A stretch of DNA of 64,000 nucleotides from Bermanella sp044597725 (GTDB taxonomy: Bacteria; Pseudomonadota; Gammaproteobacteria; Pseudomonadales; Oceanobacteraceae), in NCBI RefSeq assembly GCF_044597725.1, contig NZ_CP139003.1, positions 1,364,001 to 1,428,000 on the forward strand. Reading direction: 5' to 3'. Shown in pieces: positions 45,951 through 53,709 of this stretch. The translations under genes and the position numbers were made by a program. The notes below the pieces were generated by a model. It was not told the DNA's origin and did not search any database. It saw only the letters and a list, made by a program, of their open reading frames with translations. Within the stretch, counting starts at the first letter, position 1; every line of letters begins with the position of its first letter.

Positions 45951-46763
45951 CTAATTAATCAAGCCAAAGGCTAAACCTAATAGTAGCGCGACACCTAAAA
46001 GCAAGCGGTATACAACAAACGGGAACATGGATAGTTGTTCAATGATTTTAAGGAACAGGTAAATACAAATGTAGGCGCTTACAGCGCTTACCAGAGCGCC
46101 TACGAATATAAACGACCATGGAATAGGTTGAATCGTTACAACTAGCTCATAGGCTTTATAGGAGCCTGCTAAGAGTATTAATGGAATGGAAATTAAAAAA
46201 CTAAACCGTGCGGCTGCTTGTCTGGTGTACCCCATAAGCATGGCAGCGGTCATGGTAATACCTGAGCGGCTAGTACCTGGGATTAACGCGAGCACCTGTG
46301 CACAACCAATATAGAATGCTTGGCGTGCAGAGATTTGTTGCATGTTTTTAACCAAGTTTGGACGCGTATCTGCAAACCAAAGTAATAAACCAAAGATAAT
46401 GGTGGTGGATGCAATAACCAATGAATGTCTAAGGTGTTCCTCAACTTGGCTTTCGAAACAAAAACCAATAAAGGCAGCGGGCAGCGTGGCAATAACAATC
46501 CACCAAGCAAGTTTACCATCTTGATTGGGTTGATTTTTAATGGTTTGGCAATAGAAACCCGTTATCAACTGTTTAATATCGGCACGAAAATAACTCATAA
46601 CCGCAATAAGAGTGCCCACATGAACCGCCACATCAAAGGCTAAGCCTTGATCGGGCCAGCCAAATAGTTGTGACGGTAATATAAGATGGGCCGAACTGGA
46701 AATAGGTAAAAATTCAGTAATGCCTTGCAAAATGGCTAAAACAACCGCTTGCCACCACTCCAT
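45951..46763 (-). CDS. uppP: Undecaprenyl-diphosphatase UppP (BacA)
   Basis: 270-residue membrane phosphatase that recycles undecaprenyl pyrophosphate for peptidoglycan synthesis and gives bacitracin resistance when abundant. Catalytic motif ITEFLPISSSAHL near 15-27 and PGTSRSGIT near 161-169, with eight or so membrane segments. Length is typical. It shares the rsmJ and tsaB strand and is probably cotranscribed with them. Confidence 0.95.
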   Translation of the reverse strand: MEWWQAVVLAILQGITEFLPISSSAHLILPSQLFGWPDQGLAFDVAVHVGTLIAVMSYFRADIKQLITGFYCQTIKNQPNQDGKLAWWIVIATLPAAFIGFCFESQVEEHLRHSLVIASTTIIFGLLLWFADTRPNLVKNMQQISARQAFYIGCAQVLALIPGTSRSGITMTAAMLMGYTRQAAARFSFLISIPLILLAGSYKAYELVVTIQPIPWSFIFVGALVSAVSAYICIYLFLKIIEQLSMFPFVVYRLLLGVALLLGLAFGLIN

Positions 46764-46772
46764 GGATATTCC

Positions 46773-47495
46773 TTATTGTTGTTTTAATGCTTTTTGCTGT
46801 TTAATCGTTTTCCAATGATCTTGCTCACGTAAGTAAACTAATTCAACCTCATCGGCAGCAGAAACAATATTATTTTCCAACTGATAGCAAGCCAATGGCA
46901 ATAATGAATGTGCCTTAAGTACTTGTTTATCATCGGAGGCTTGATAAATATTAGCCCAGTTTTCATGAAGTACGTCTTTTAGAGTGGCTAAACCCATACC
47001 ACAAGCGAAAACATCTTCTTGAGTATTAAACTTTAAGTCATCGGGGTTAATTGTGGCAGGCGCAATTTGGTCGGGACAAGCCGCTTGCATTAACTTATTG
47101 CTATCCAATTTGTAATGGCCCACATAGATCTCTTGCATGCGCGCATCCATTAACGGAATCACTTCATTTGCCTGAAACTCGGCATAAGCTTGCTGCGCCA
47201 TAGCCTGTAGGGTAGACACAGGTAACAAAGGAATATCGTTGGCAAAACCAATGCCTTGGGCGGTTGCTGCTGCAATTCTTAAGCCTGTAAATGAACCAGG
47301 GCCATTTACAAAGCTAACCGCATCGAGTTGATTGGGTTTTATTTCTAATTCAGCCATTATTTCATTTAGCATAGGGTATAACAGCTTACTATGACTGCGA
47401 GCAGCAGGGGCAACTCGTTCGATCACGTTACCTTTATGCAATATTGCAAGGCTAAAAAAATCACTGGCAGCTTCGATGGCAAGAATAGTGGCCAT
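46773..47495 (-). CDS. tsaB: tRNA threonylcarbamoyladenosine protein TsaB
   Basis: 240 residues. ASKHA-fold partner of TsaD/TsaE in t6A37 synthesis. N-terminal AIEAASDFFSLAIL near 5-18, GPGSFTGLRI near 65-74 and the SHSKLL motif near 34-39. In Pseudomonas tsaB is adjacent to adk and ppc; here a repeat array and a histone-like gene lie between. The repeat ends about 65 bp upstream of its start. Confidence 0.94.
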   Translation of the reverse strand: MATILAIEAASDFFSLAILHKGNVIERVAPAARSHSKLLYPMLNEIMAELEIKPNQLDAVSFVNGPGSFTGLRIAAATAQGIGFANDIPLLPVSTLQAMAQQAYAEFQANEVIPLMDARMQEIYVGHYKLDSNKLMQAACPDQIAPATINPDDLKFNTQEDVFACGMGLATLKDVLHENWANIYQASDDKQVLKAHSLLPLACYQLENNIVSAADEVELVYLREQDHWKTIKQQKALKQQ

Positions 47496-47560
47496 AATTC
47501 ACAACTTTCCACTTAAAAAACCTGCTTATTCTAACATGACCATTTTGCAATCGCTAAACT

Positions 47561-47640
47561 TAAAGCAATAGGCGAGCCCCGCAATGAGGTTTTGCTACCG
47601 CTCCGTTTTTTTTGAAGCCTGCCACGCTTTCCGGAAGTTT
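47561..47640 (+). repeat. Repeat family fragment (truncated), array 2 left flank
   Basis: GCGAGCCCCGCAATGAGG..., CGCTCCGTTTTTTTTGAAGCC and CCACGCTTTCCGG match the first half of the 1693-1923 unit, but the opening AGTAGTGCGG and the second half are missing. It abuts the full copies and looks like an older copy into which, or next to which, they were inserted. Confidence 0.7.
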
Positions 47641-47877
47641 CAGTAGTGCGGCCGGAGCCCCAGCGACCCCCGCAATGAGGATTTCTAAATCCGCTCCGCT
47701 TTCCGAAAGTTGTCCGTAGTCTCACGGACGCCGTGAATATATCCCTATAGGCTCGCGCGTGCCATCCATGGCACGCAACGCCGCTCGCTTTACGAACAGC
47801 TTCCGCAAATCGTTAAGGTTTTTGATAATCCAAACGTTTTGTTGCGGGGGTCGCCTACGGCTCCGGCCGCACTACTT
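47641..47877 (+). repeat. Intergenic repeat family, array 2, inverted copy
   Basis: Reverse-complement counterpart of 2154-2388: opens CAGTAGTGCGGCCGGAGCC and closes GGCTCCGGCCGCACTACTT, giving terminal inverted repeats, with internal ACTTTCCGAAAGTTGTCC-like, GTCTCACGGACG and CGCTCGCTTTACGAACAGC. Nearly the same order of motifs as its partner, with scattered substitutions. Confidence 0.85.
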
Positions 47878-48108
47878 ATGAAATCAATACGATCAATCTT
47901 TGCTGAATTAAAAATTTACGATTTTCGAGAAACATTCATAAAGCGAGCGGCGTCATGAGCCATGGATGGCGAATGCGAGCTTACAGGGATGTACTGGCAG
48001 CGTCCGTGAGACTATGGATGATTCTCGGAAAGCGTTGCGGGCTTCAAAAAAACGCAGCGGTATTGAAAACCTCATTGCGGGGGTCGCTGGGGCTCCGGCC
48101 GCACTACT
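47878..48108 (-). repeat. Intergenic repeat family, array 2, direct copy
   Basis: Minus-strand counterpart of the 1693-1923/1924-2153 unit: TTACGATTTTCGAG, CATTCATAAAGCGAGCGG, GTCCGTGAGACTATGG and a final GGCTCCGGCCGCACTACT. The spacer toward the neighbouring copy (ATGAAATCAATACG) also matches the array-1 spacer, so the two-copy arrangement was moved as a unit. Confidence 0.85.
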
Positions 48109-48150
48109 GAGACTTTTGGAAAGCGTAAGCGGTATCTGAGGTTTTTATTT
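48109..48150 (-). repeat. Repeat family fragment, array 2 right flank
   Basis: GGAAAGCGTAAGCGGTAT...GAGGTTTTTAT matches the CGGAAAGCGTAAGCGGTATTGAA portion of the inverted copy of array 1. It mirrors the fragment at 47561-47640, as if one copy were split by the inner pair. Confidence 0.55.
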
Positions 48151-48235
48151 AAGCGTTTTAATTTCCATTAGTATTGCTTATCTCATAACGGACAAAAACG
48201 GCCACTTTATGGAAAATAAGAACAATTTAGATAAA

Positions 48236-48272
48236 AAAAGGCCGAAAGAAACTTAATTCTATCGGCCTTTTT
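48236..48272 (-). terminator. Intrinsic terminator of the histone-like gene
   Basis: AAAAGGCCGA (48236-48245) and TCGGCCTTTT (48262-48271) form a perfect stem; the A run before it reads as a T run on the minus strand. It lies about 28 bp after the stop. Confidence 0.8.
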
Positions 48273-48299
48273 GATATTTAAACCAATTAAAGGTTTAAA

Positions 48300-48962
48300 T
48301 TACTTCTTTTTAGCTGCTTTTTTGCGACCAGCTGTTTTTTTCTTCGCTGCAGTCTTGCGGCCTGTTTTCTTAGGCGCTTTCTTGGCTGCTTTTTTAGGCT
48401 TGGCTAGCTCTTTAAGCTTGGCGTTTGCCTTTCTTGCAGCTTGCTTGCTTTTAGTTTCTGCTTTTTTAGCACGAGCTTTTACTTTCGCCGCGTCTTTCTT
48501 CATGCGGGCAGCACGCCATTTTGTTTCAAAAGCAGATACAGCTTTAACCAAGTCAGCTTCAGCTTTCTCGGCAAGTTGATTTTCATAGGCCTTAACCGCT
48601 TCTTCAGCCTTTTCTTGGGCTTCTTTAAGCTTGGCTTCTACGTTAGCTTGCTGCATTTGAAGCTTAGCTTCACGTACACTGTCTTTTGCAGATGTTAAAG
48701 CAGTTTTTTGCTTAGCAACGGCTGCGCGAGCAGTTTCAACGGCTTTTTTAGCAGCGGCTGTTTTAGTGGATTGAGCTTTTTTGCGAGCAGCAGCTAGTTT
48801 CTTGCTAGCAGCATCTACTTTAACCGTTGCCGCTTTAACAGCAGCATTGGCTTTTTCACTCGCCTTTTCAGCTTTTTTAACTGCAGGAGATACTACAGCT
48901 GCAGCTGTGCTTTTTTTAGCTACGCGTTTTTTCGCAGCAGTTTTTTTACGACCTTTAGCCAT
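48300..48962 (-). CDS. Lysine/alanine-rich histone H1-like (AlgP-type) protein
   Basis: 220 residues, mostly Lys and Ala. Residues 1-25 (AKGRKKTAAKKRVAKKS) and about 165-220 (KAAKKAPKKTGRKTAAKKK) are highly basic repeats like the tails of histone H1 and Pseudomonas AlgP; the middle (about 30-160) is a long heptad-rich coiled coil of K/E/A. It probably binds DNA or acts as a nucleoid or phasin-like granule protein. Low complexity makes family assignment approximate. It lies between tsaB and adk, which are close neighbours in Pseudomonas. A strong terminator follows it. Confidence 0.75.
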   Translation of the reverse strand: MAKGRKKTAAKKRVAKKSTAAAVVSPAVKKAEKASEKANAAVKAATVKVDAASKKLAAARKKAQSTKTAAAKKAVETARAAVAKQKTALTSAKDSVREAKLQMQQANVEAKLKEAQEKAEEAVKAYENQLAEKAEADLVKAVSAFETKWRAARMKKDAAKVKARAKKAETKSKQAARKANAKLKELAKPKKAAKKAPKKTGRKTAAKKKTAGRKKAAKKK

Positions 48963-49460
48963 ACTTTTTTTCCCTGTGGTTGTGGACGGTGTTCAATAGA
49001 AAAATAGCATAAAAAAGTTAAGAGCATAGTCTTTAATTGCAAAAATAAAGGATTTTTTTAAAAAAAACCACTTTATCTTAAAAAAAACATCAAAATTGGC
49101 GTAAAAAATTACCTTTAACCGAGCTTTGCTTCTTATTTTTTTATTTTATGCTGGACCACAGTGTAAAATTTTTAGGTGACAAAATGCAAATTAAGTAGGC
49201 GAAAAAAGTGGAGTCTTGCTTTTAAAAAATGAAAAAAGACTTTGTTTGTCTGCGTAATGTGTTTTAAGTAATATTTTTTATGGTTAATCAGGCTGTTCGA
49301 TTTATTATCGGGCAAATTATGAATTATCTTTGTAAAACATATAGTCACTGGGTAAAAACGTTACGGACTCAAGATAAAAAGGACAAAGTTTTGACGTTTG
49401 TTATGGTTTTTAGGTATTGGGAGTTTTAAAAGGGAATATAGGATTTTGTAATTATGTTAT
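48963..49460. other. Long A/T-tract-rich intergenic region
   Basis: About 500 bp between the histone-like gene and the adk terminator, dense in A and T runs (for example GATTTTTTTAAAAAAAACC near 49052). It should hold the promoter of the histone-like gene. A plus-strand frame of 49 codons at 49280-49429 has no ribosome site. I see no repeat shared with the arrays. Confidence 0.5.
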
Positions 49461-49462
49461 CA

Positions 49463-49502
49463 AACAAAAAAGGTGGAGGGAGCTTAGCTCCTTCCACCTT
49501 TG
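49463..49502 (-). terminator. Intrinsic terminator of adk
   Basis: AAAGGTGGAGGGAGCT (49469-49484) pairs with AGCTCCTTCCACCTTT (49486-49501) over 16 bp with one wobble. The A run at 49463-49470 reads as a T tract on the minus strand. It lies about 45 bp after the stop. Confidence 0.85.
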
Positions 49503-49545
49503 TGCTTTTGCTTAAAAAAGCAGGAAATAACTTGGGTTAACCAAA

Positions 49546-50193
49546 TTATTTAGAAAGCGCAGCGAAAACCGCGTCTCTAATTTCTTCTAGGCTACCAATG
49601 CCAGGAATATGGACATATTTTGGTGCATTGTCGTCGGTTAGCGCTTTATAGAAACCAACCAATGGAGCTGTTTGCTCGTGGTAGATACCCAAACGTTTGC
49701 GTACTGTTTCTTCTGTATCGTCTTCGCGCTGAATTAAGTCTTCTCCAGTTACATCATCTTTACCTGAAACCTTGGGTGGGTTATGAGTGATGTGATAAGT
49801 CCGACCAGAACCTGGGTGTACTCGGCGGCCAGCCATGCGCGTTACAATTTCTTCATCATCAACATCAATTTCAACAACAAAGTCGATATCAACACCGCTA
49901 TCGATCATAGCTTGTGCTTGTGGGATTGTGCGAGGAAATCCATCGAACAAACAGCCATTTGCACAATCGGGTTCAGCAATGCGTTCTTTAACTAACGCAA
50001 TAATTAAATCATCAGAGACTAAGCCACCTGATTGCATCACTTGTTCTACTTGTTTTCCAAGTTCTGTGCCTGCTTTAACTGCTGCTCTTAACATATCACC
50101 AGTGGATATTTGAGGGATGTTAAATTTTTCGCAAATGAATTGGGCTTGAGTACCCTTACCCGCACCTGGGGCACCTAGTAATATGATACGCAT
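49546..50193 (-). CDS. adk: Adenylate kinase
   Basis: 215-residue enzyme, 2 ADP to ATP + AMP. P-loop GAPGAGKGTQ near 7-16, the AMP-binding STGDMLRAAV near 30-39, GFPRT near 85-89 and the long LID domain (about 120-160: RRVHPGSGRTYHI). Frame extends to an upstream ATG at 50223, but the ATG at 50193 gives the exact family start MRIILLGAPGAGKGT and length (E. coli 214). Close to ppc, as in Pseudomonas. Confidence 0.97.
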   Translation of the reverse strand: MRIILLGAPGAGKGTQAQFICEKFNIPQISTGDMLRAAVKAGTELGKQVEQVMQSGGLVSDDLIIALVKERIAEPDCANGCLFDGFPRTIPQAQAMIDSGVDIDFVVEIDVDDEEIVTRMAGRRVHPGSGRTYHITHNPPKVSGKDDVTGEDLIQREDDTEETVRKRLGIYHEQTAPLVGFYKALTDDNAPKYVHIPGIGSLEEIRDAVFAALSK

Positions 50194-50312
50194 GAACGTT
50201 TCCTTATTAACAAATTGAATCAATCTCGTTATACCCCATAAAAGGACGTGAAATAGGACATAAGGAGATGGATCCTGGGTGAAAATCCGGTTAAAAATTA
50301 ATCACTTAGAAC

Positions 50313-50349
50313 CGAAAAAAACTCACCTTACCTGAGCGAGCAGGTTAGG
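50313..50349 (-). terminator. Intrinsic terminator of ppc
   Basis: CCTTACCTG (50326-50334) and CAGGTTAGG (50341-50349) pair with one mismatch; on the minus strand the stem is followed by GTGAGTTTTTTT. It lies about 70 bp after the ppc stop. Confidence 0.7.
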
Positions 50350-50418
50350 GCAAGCGTTTCAAAAGGGACTGGCATGGTTCTGAATGATGCCTAGACCAAG
50401 GTCTAAAATGAATAAATA

Positions 50419-53046
50419 TTATCCGGTATTTCGCATGCCGGCCGCAATACCTGCCATGGTAACTTTTAAAGCATGGTCAATATCGGCACTTTCATGGTTG
50501 CGAGTACGTTTCAGTAATTCTGCCTGTAAATAATGTAGGGGATCGGTATAAGGATTACGCACCGCCATGGATTCAGCAATTATAGGTGCATTCTCTAGTA
50601 AATGATCGATCTGCTTTACTTGGCAAATGTTATTGATGGCCACTTGCAAGCGTCTACGTAGCTCAATGCCCAGTGGGTATTGGTCTTGTTGGGTCAAGCA
50701 ACGCTCATAATATTGTGCAATGTCCGAATCGGTTTTACTTAACACCATTTCTAACATGTCGGTTAGGGTAGAAAAGAATGGCCATTCATCTGCCATTGTC
50801 TGCAAGGTTTCTAGGCCATGGGGTTGTTCCATAAATTGTTTCAGTGCGGTATCGCTCCCTAGCCATGCAGGCAGCATTAAACGAATTTGCATCCATGCAA
50901 AAATCCACGGAATAGCTCTTAAACTCTCTACACCACCACTGGCTTTACGTTTTGCCGGACGAGAACCAAGTGCTAGTTTTCCTAATTCTTGTTCTGGTGT
51001 AATGGCGCGAAAATACGGAACAAAGTCAGGGTTATCGCGAACCACTGCTCGGTAACTGGTAACCGATTCATCGCTCATGTTATCCATAACTTCACGCCAT
51101 TGCTGAGACGGAGCCCTCGGTGGCATGTAAGAGGCCTTTAATACCGCTGATGCATATAATTGGAATGATCTTAATGCCAACTCTGGATGACCAAATTTAA
51201 AGCGAATCATCTCACCTTGTTCGGTTACCCGTATTCTGCCGCGCACACTGCCTGGTGGCTGGGATAAAATGGCACCATGGGCTGGGCCGCCGCCACGACC
51301 TACGGTTCCTCCGCGACCATGGAATAGCGTTAGTTCGACGTTGTGCTGATCACATACCGCCACTAGCTGTTCTTGCGCGGTATATTGAGCCCAAGATGCG
51401 GCTAGTTGCCCTGCATCTTTTGCACTATCACTGTATCCAACCATGACCATTTGTTTGCCTTGGCAGTAGTTTTTGTACCAAGGTATCGCGAGCAAGGATG
51501 AAATAGTATTAGCTGCGCCATTCAAGTCTGAAAGAGTTTCGAAAAGAGGTGAAATGGGCAGTTGCCCAGTGTAGCCGCACATTTTTAATATCAGAGCGAC
51601 CGCCAGTACATCACTTGGATGAGTCGCCATGGATATAACGTAATTGGCAAAACAGCTTGGATCCTCTTCGGAAATGACCCGCGCTGTGTCTAATACCTCT
51701 TGTACGTTATCACTGGGTTGCCAGTTTAGAGGTAAGAGTGGTCGTTTATTTTGTAATTCGGTGAGCAAGAATTGTTGTTTTTCGTTCTCATCCCACTGTG
51801 CATAATCGCCCAGCTCTAAATATTGTGTTAGTTCACTTAACACTTCAGTATGACGAGTACTTTCTTGACGAATATCTAAAGGTGACAAGGTCACACCAAA
51901 GGTGGTGACACGCCGCAACGTATCTAACAAACTACCGTTTGCCACTAGCGGCATGTTACATTCTATAAGTGACTCATAGCAGAGCGTTAACGGCTCCAGT
52001 AGCTGTTCTGTTCGAACGATACCTTGCTCCCCAGGTTCGGTGCCATCAAGACGCGCCTTAGCATAAGCTCTAGTACGTTTTAGTTGCTGCCTAAGTTCGT
52101 GTAAAACAGCTCGGTAGGGTTCTTTTGCGTCTCCCGCTCTTGTTCGCAGTGCTTGATTGCAATTCTGCATGGATAATTCACTGCCTAATTTAGCGATGTC
52201 TCTTAGGTACAAATCTGCAGCCATCCAACGCCCAAGAAAAATAACATTTTGGGTTACCTTGGCGGTCACATTTGGGTTGCCGTCTCTATCCCCGCCCATC
52301 CACGAGTGGATTTTGATTGGGGCTGCTTTGAGACTAACAGGCTCAAGTGATTGGTCCTTAAGAAGTTGGTCTAGTTGACGATAAAATTGCGGAATGGCAT
52401 GCCATAGTGACCCCTCTATAACCGCATAGCCCCATTTTGCTTCTTCTTCTGGTGTGGGGCGCTGATGACGAATTTCATCGGTATACCAAATTTGTGAAAT
52501 GATATGTTTTAGGCCATCGAGTATTTGTTCTCGCTCATATTGGTAGGGTTGGGTATCCAATTGGTTGAGGCTGTTAAATACATGTTCGTATTTTTGAATT
52601 AAGGTCCTGCGGGTGACCTCTGTAGGATGAGCCGTTAATACTAACTGGATATCCATATTTTCGATGGCGCGACTAAGATTGCCTTCATGTGCATTTTTAA
52701 GCTCTTCCAGAACTTCTTTTAAGTTGCTTAATACCGGTTGGTTTTCAATACGACGACGTCGAATAGAGTCGTGGTATTGTTCGGCAATGTTTGCCAAATT
52801 TAAAAATTGGTTAAATGCACGTGTAATAGGAATGATGGCATCATCGGGTAGTTTTTTTAAATATTGTATGAGTTCATCACCAAATACACCGTCTGACTTT
52901 TTATTTGCCCGAGCAGACTTCGCTAGCGTTCGTATTTCAACTATTTGATCAATGAACTTGGCCCCCAAATCCTGTTCGATAACATCACTGAGTAAATTAC
53001 CGAGCAGTCGAACATCTTCTTTAAGTGCATTATCCAATGTAGTCAT
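50419..53046 (-). CDS. ppc: Phosphoenolpyruvate carboxylase
   Basis: Fixes bicarbonate onto PEP to give oxaloacetate, feeding the TCA cycle. The 875 residues show LTAHPTEVTRRT near 137-148 (catalytic His), GGDRDGNP near 250-257, MVGYSDSAKDAG near 540-551, the mobile loop FHGRGGTVGRGGGP near 574-587 and the C-terminal MRNTG. Length matches the bacterial enzyme. The start follows AGGAGAG. A terminator ends it before adk. Confidence 0.97.
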   Translation of the reverse strand: MTTLDNALKEDVRLLGNLLSDVIEQDLGAKFIDQIVEIRTLAKSARANKKSDGVFGDELIQYLKKLPDDAIIPITRAFNQFLNLANIAEQYHDSIRRRRIENQPVLSNLKEVLEELKNAHEGNLSRAIENMDIQLVLTAHPTEVTRRTLIQKYEHVFNSLNQLDTQPYQYEREQILDGLKHIISQIWYTDEIRHQRPTPEEEAKWGYAVIEGSLWHAIPQFYRQLDQLLKDQSLEPVSLKAAPIKIHSWMGGDRDGNPNVTAKVTQNVIFLGRWMAADLYLRDIAKLGSELSMQNCNQALRTRAGDAKEPYRAVLHELRQQLKRTRAYAKARLDGTEPGEQGIVRTEQLLEPLTLCYESLIECNMPLVANGSLLDTLRRVTTFGVTLSPLDIRQESTRHTEVLSELTQYLELGDYAQWDENEKQQFLLTELQNKRPLLPLNWQPSDNVQEVLDTARVISEEDPSCFANYVISMATHPSDVLAVALILKMCGYTGQLPISPLFETLSDLNGAANTISSLLAIPWYKNYCQGKQMVMVGYSDSAKDAGQLAASWAQYTAQEQLVAVCDQHNVELTLFHGRGGTVGRGGGPAHGAILSQPPGSVRGRIRVTEQGEMIRFKFGHPELALRSFQLYASAVLKASYMPPRAPSQQWREVMDNMSDESVTSYRAVVRDNPDFVPYFRAITPEQELGKLALGSRPAKRKASGGVESLRAIPWIFAWMQIRLMLPAWLGSDTALKQFMEQPHGLETLQTMADEWPFFSTLTDMLEMVLSKTDSDIAQYYERCLTQQDQYPLGIELRRRLQVAINNICQVKQIDHLLENAPIIAESMAVRNPYTDPLHYLQAELLKRTRNHESADIDHALKVTMAGIAAGMRNTG

Positions 53047-53338
53047 ATGCTCTCCTGGGGTTGAAAACGATTAATTCGATCATATCACACTATTATAAGG
53101 GGGAAATACAACGGTCTGCTTTAGTCGTAAGCAGAAACAATGCCAATATTTATAAAATGAGTTACATCAGTTTGTGGGCATGTAATATGAGTAAGTATCT
53201 GCTCTATTACTAAAAGTCGAATAGTTGATACATAAAGTTAACATATGTATACAGCGAACTTGCATGAGCTGAGCTAAACTTTATTTTTAGGGTAGCTGAC
53301 ATTTCACCCGTTAATAGGCTCAAAATCAGAGGTGTTCA

Positions 53339-53686
53339 ATGAATGTTAAAGAGCTGATTTCATCTTGGGAGCAAGTGAAAGAGAGCAAACAGTCTGAGAC
53401 AGAATATAAAATAGGACTTTCCAAGCGTGATGCTTCTCGTGTCGAGGCGCTAGTCGGTTTGTATCCTGGATTAACTCGTGATCAGATTCTTGCTCAACTT
53501 ATCGGTACTGCGCTCGATGAAGTTGAGCGTCAAATGCCATACAAACCAGGTAAAAAAGTAGTTTCATTTGATGAGCTGGGCGACCCTTTATATGAAGATG
53601 TAGGGTTGACGCCAAAGTATTTAAAGTTGTTGCACCAATACGCTCGCGGCAATCAACAAAAGGGAAATAGTTCGGCGGCTTCGTAG
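53339..53686 (+). CDS. Conserved small protein downstream of ppc, unknown function
   Basis: 115 residues, soluble, acidic to neutral, mostly helical by composition; no signal or membrane segment. MNVKELISSWEQ and SKRDASRVEALVGLYPGLTRDQILAQLIGTALDEVE resemble a short protein that adjoins ppc in pseudomonads; the middle looks like a ribbon-helix-helix-type helical repeat, but that is only a guess. Transcribed divergently from ppc. AGAGGTG is just before the ATG. A hairpin follows at its stop. Confidence 0.7.
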   Translation: MNVKELISSWEQVKESKQSETEYKIGLSKRDASRVEALVGLYPGLTRDQILAQLIGTALDEVERQMPYKPGKKVVSFDELGDPLYEDVGLTPKYLKLLHQYARGNQQKGNSSAAS

Positions 53687-53695
53687 AAAGCCGCC
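53674..53695. terminator. Hairpin between convergent small gene and plsB
   Basis: GGCGGCTT (53674-53681) and AAGCCGCC (53688-53695) make a perfect 8-bp G-C-rich stem followed by TATTT. It overlaps the stop of the plus-strand gene and lies 14 bp from the plsB stop, so it can serve both. Confidence 0.6.
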
Positions 53696-53709
53696 TATTT
53701 AACACTGCT

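Noticed and set aside
48271..48579. Plus-strand open frame with a strikingly hydrophobic translation
   Set aside because: It is the complement of Lys/Ala codons of the histone-like gene, which read as Phe, Leu and Ala; no start signal.
49280..49429. 49-codon plus-strand frame starting MVNQAVRFIIGQ in the A/T-rich gap
   Set aside because: No ribosome site and rather random composition; kept only as a remote possibility.
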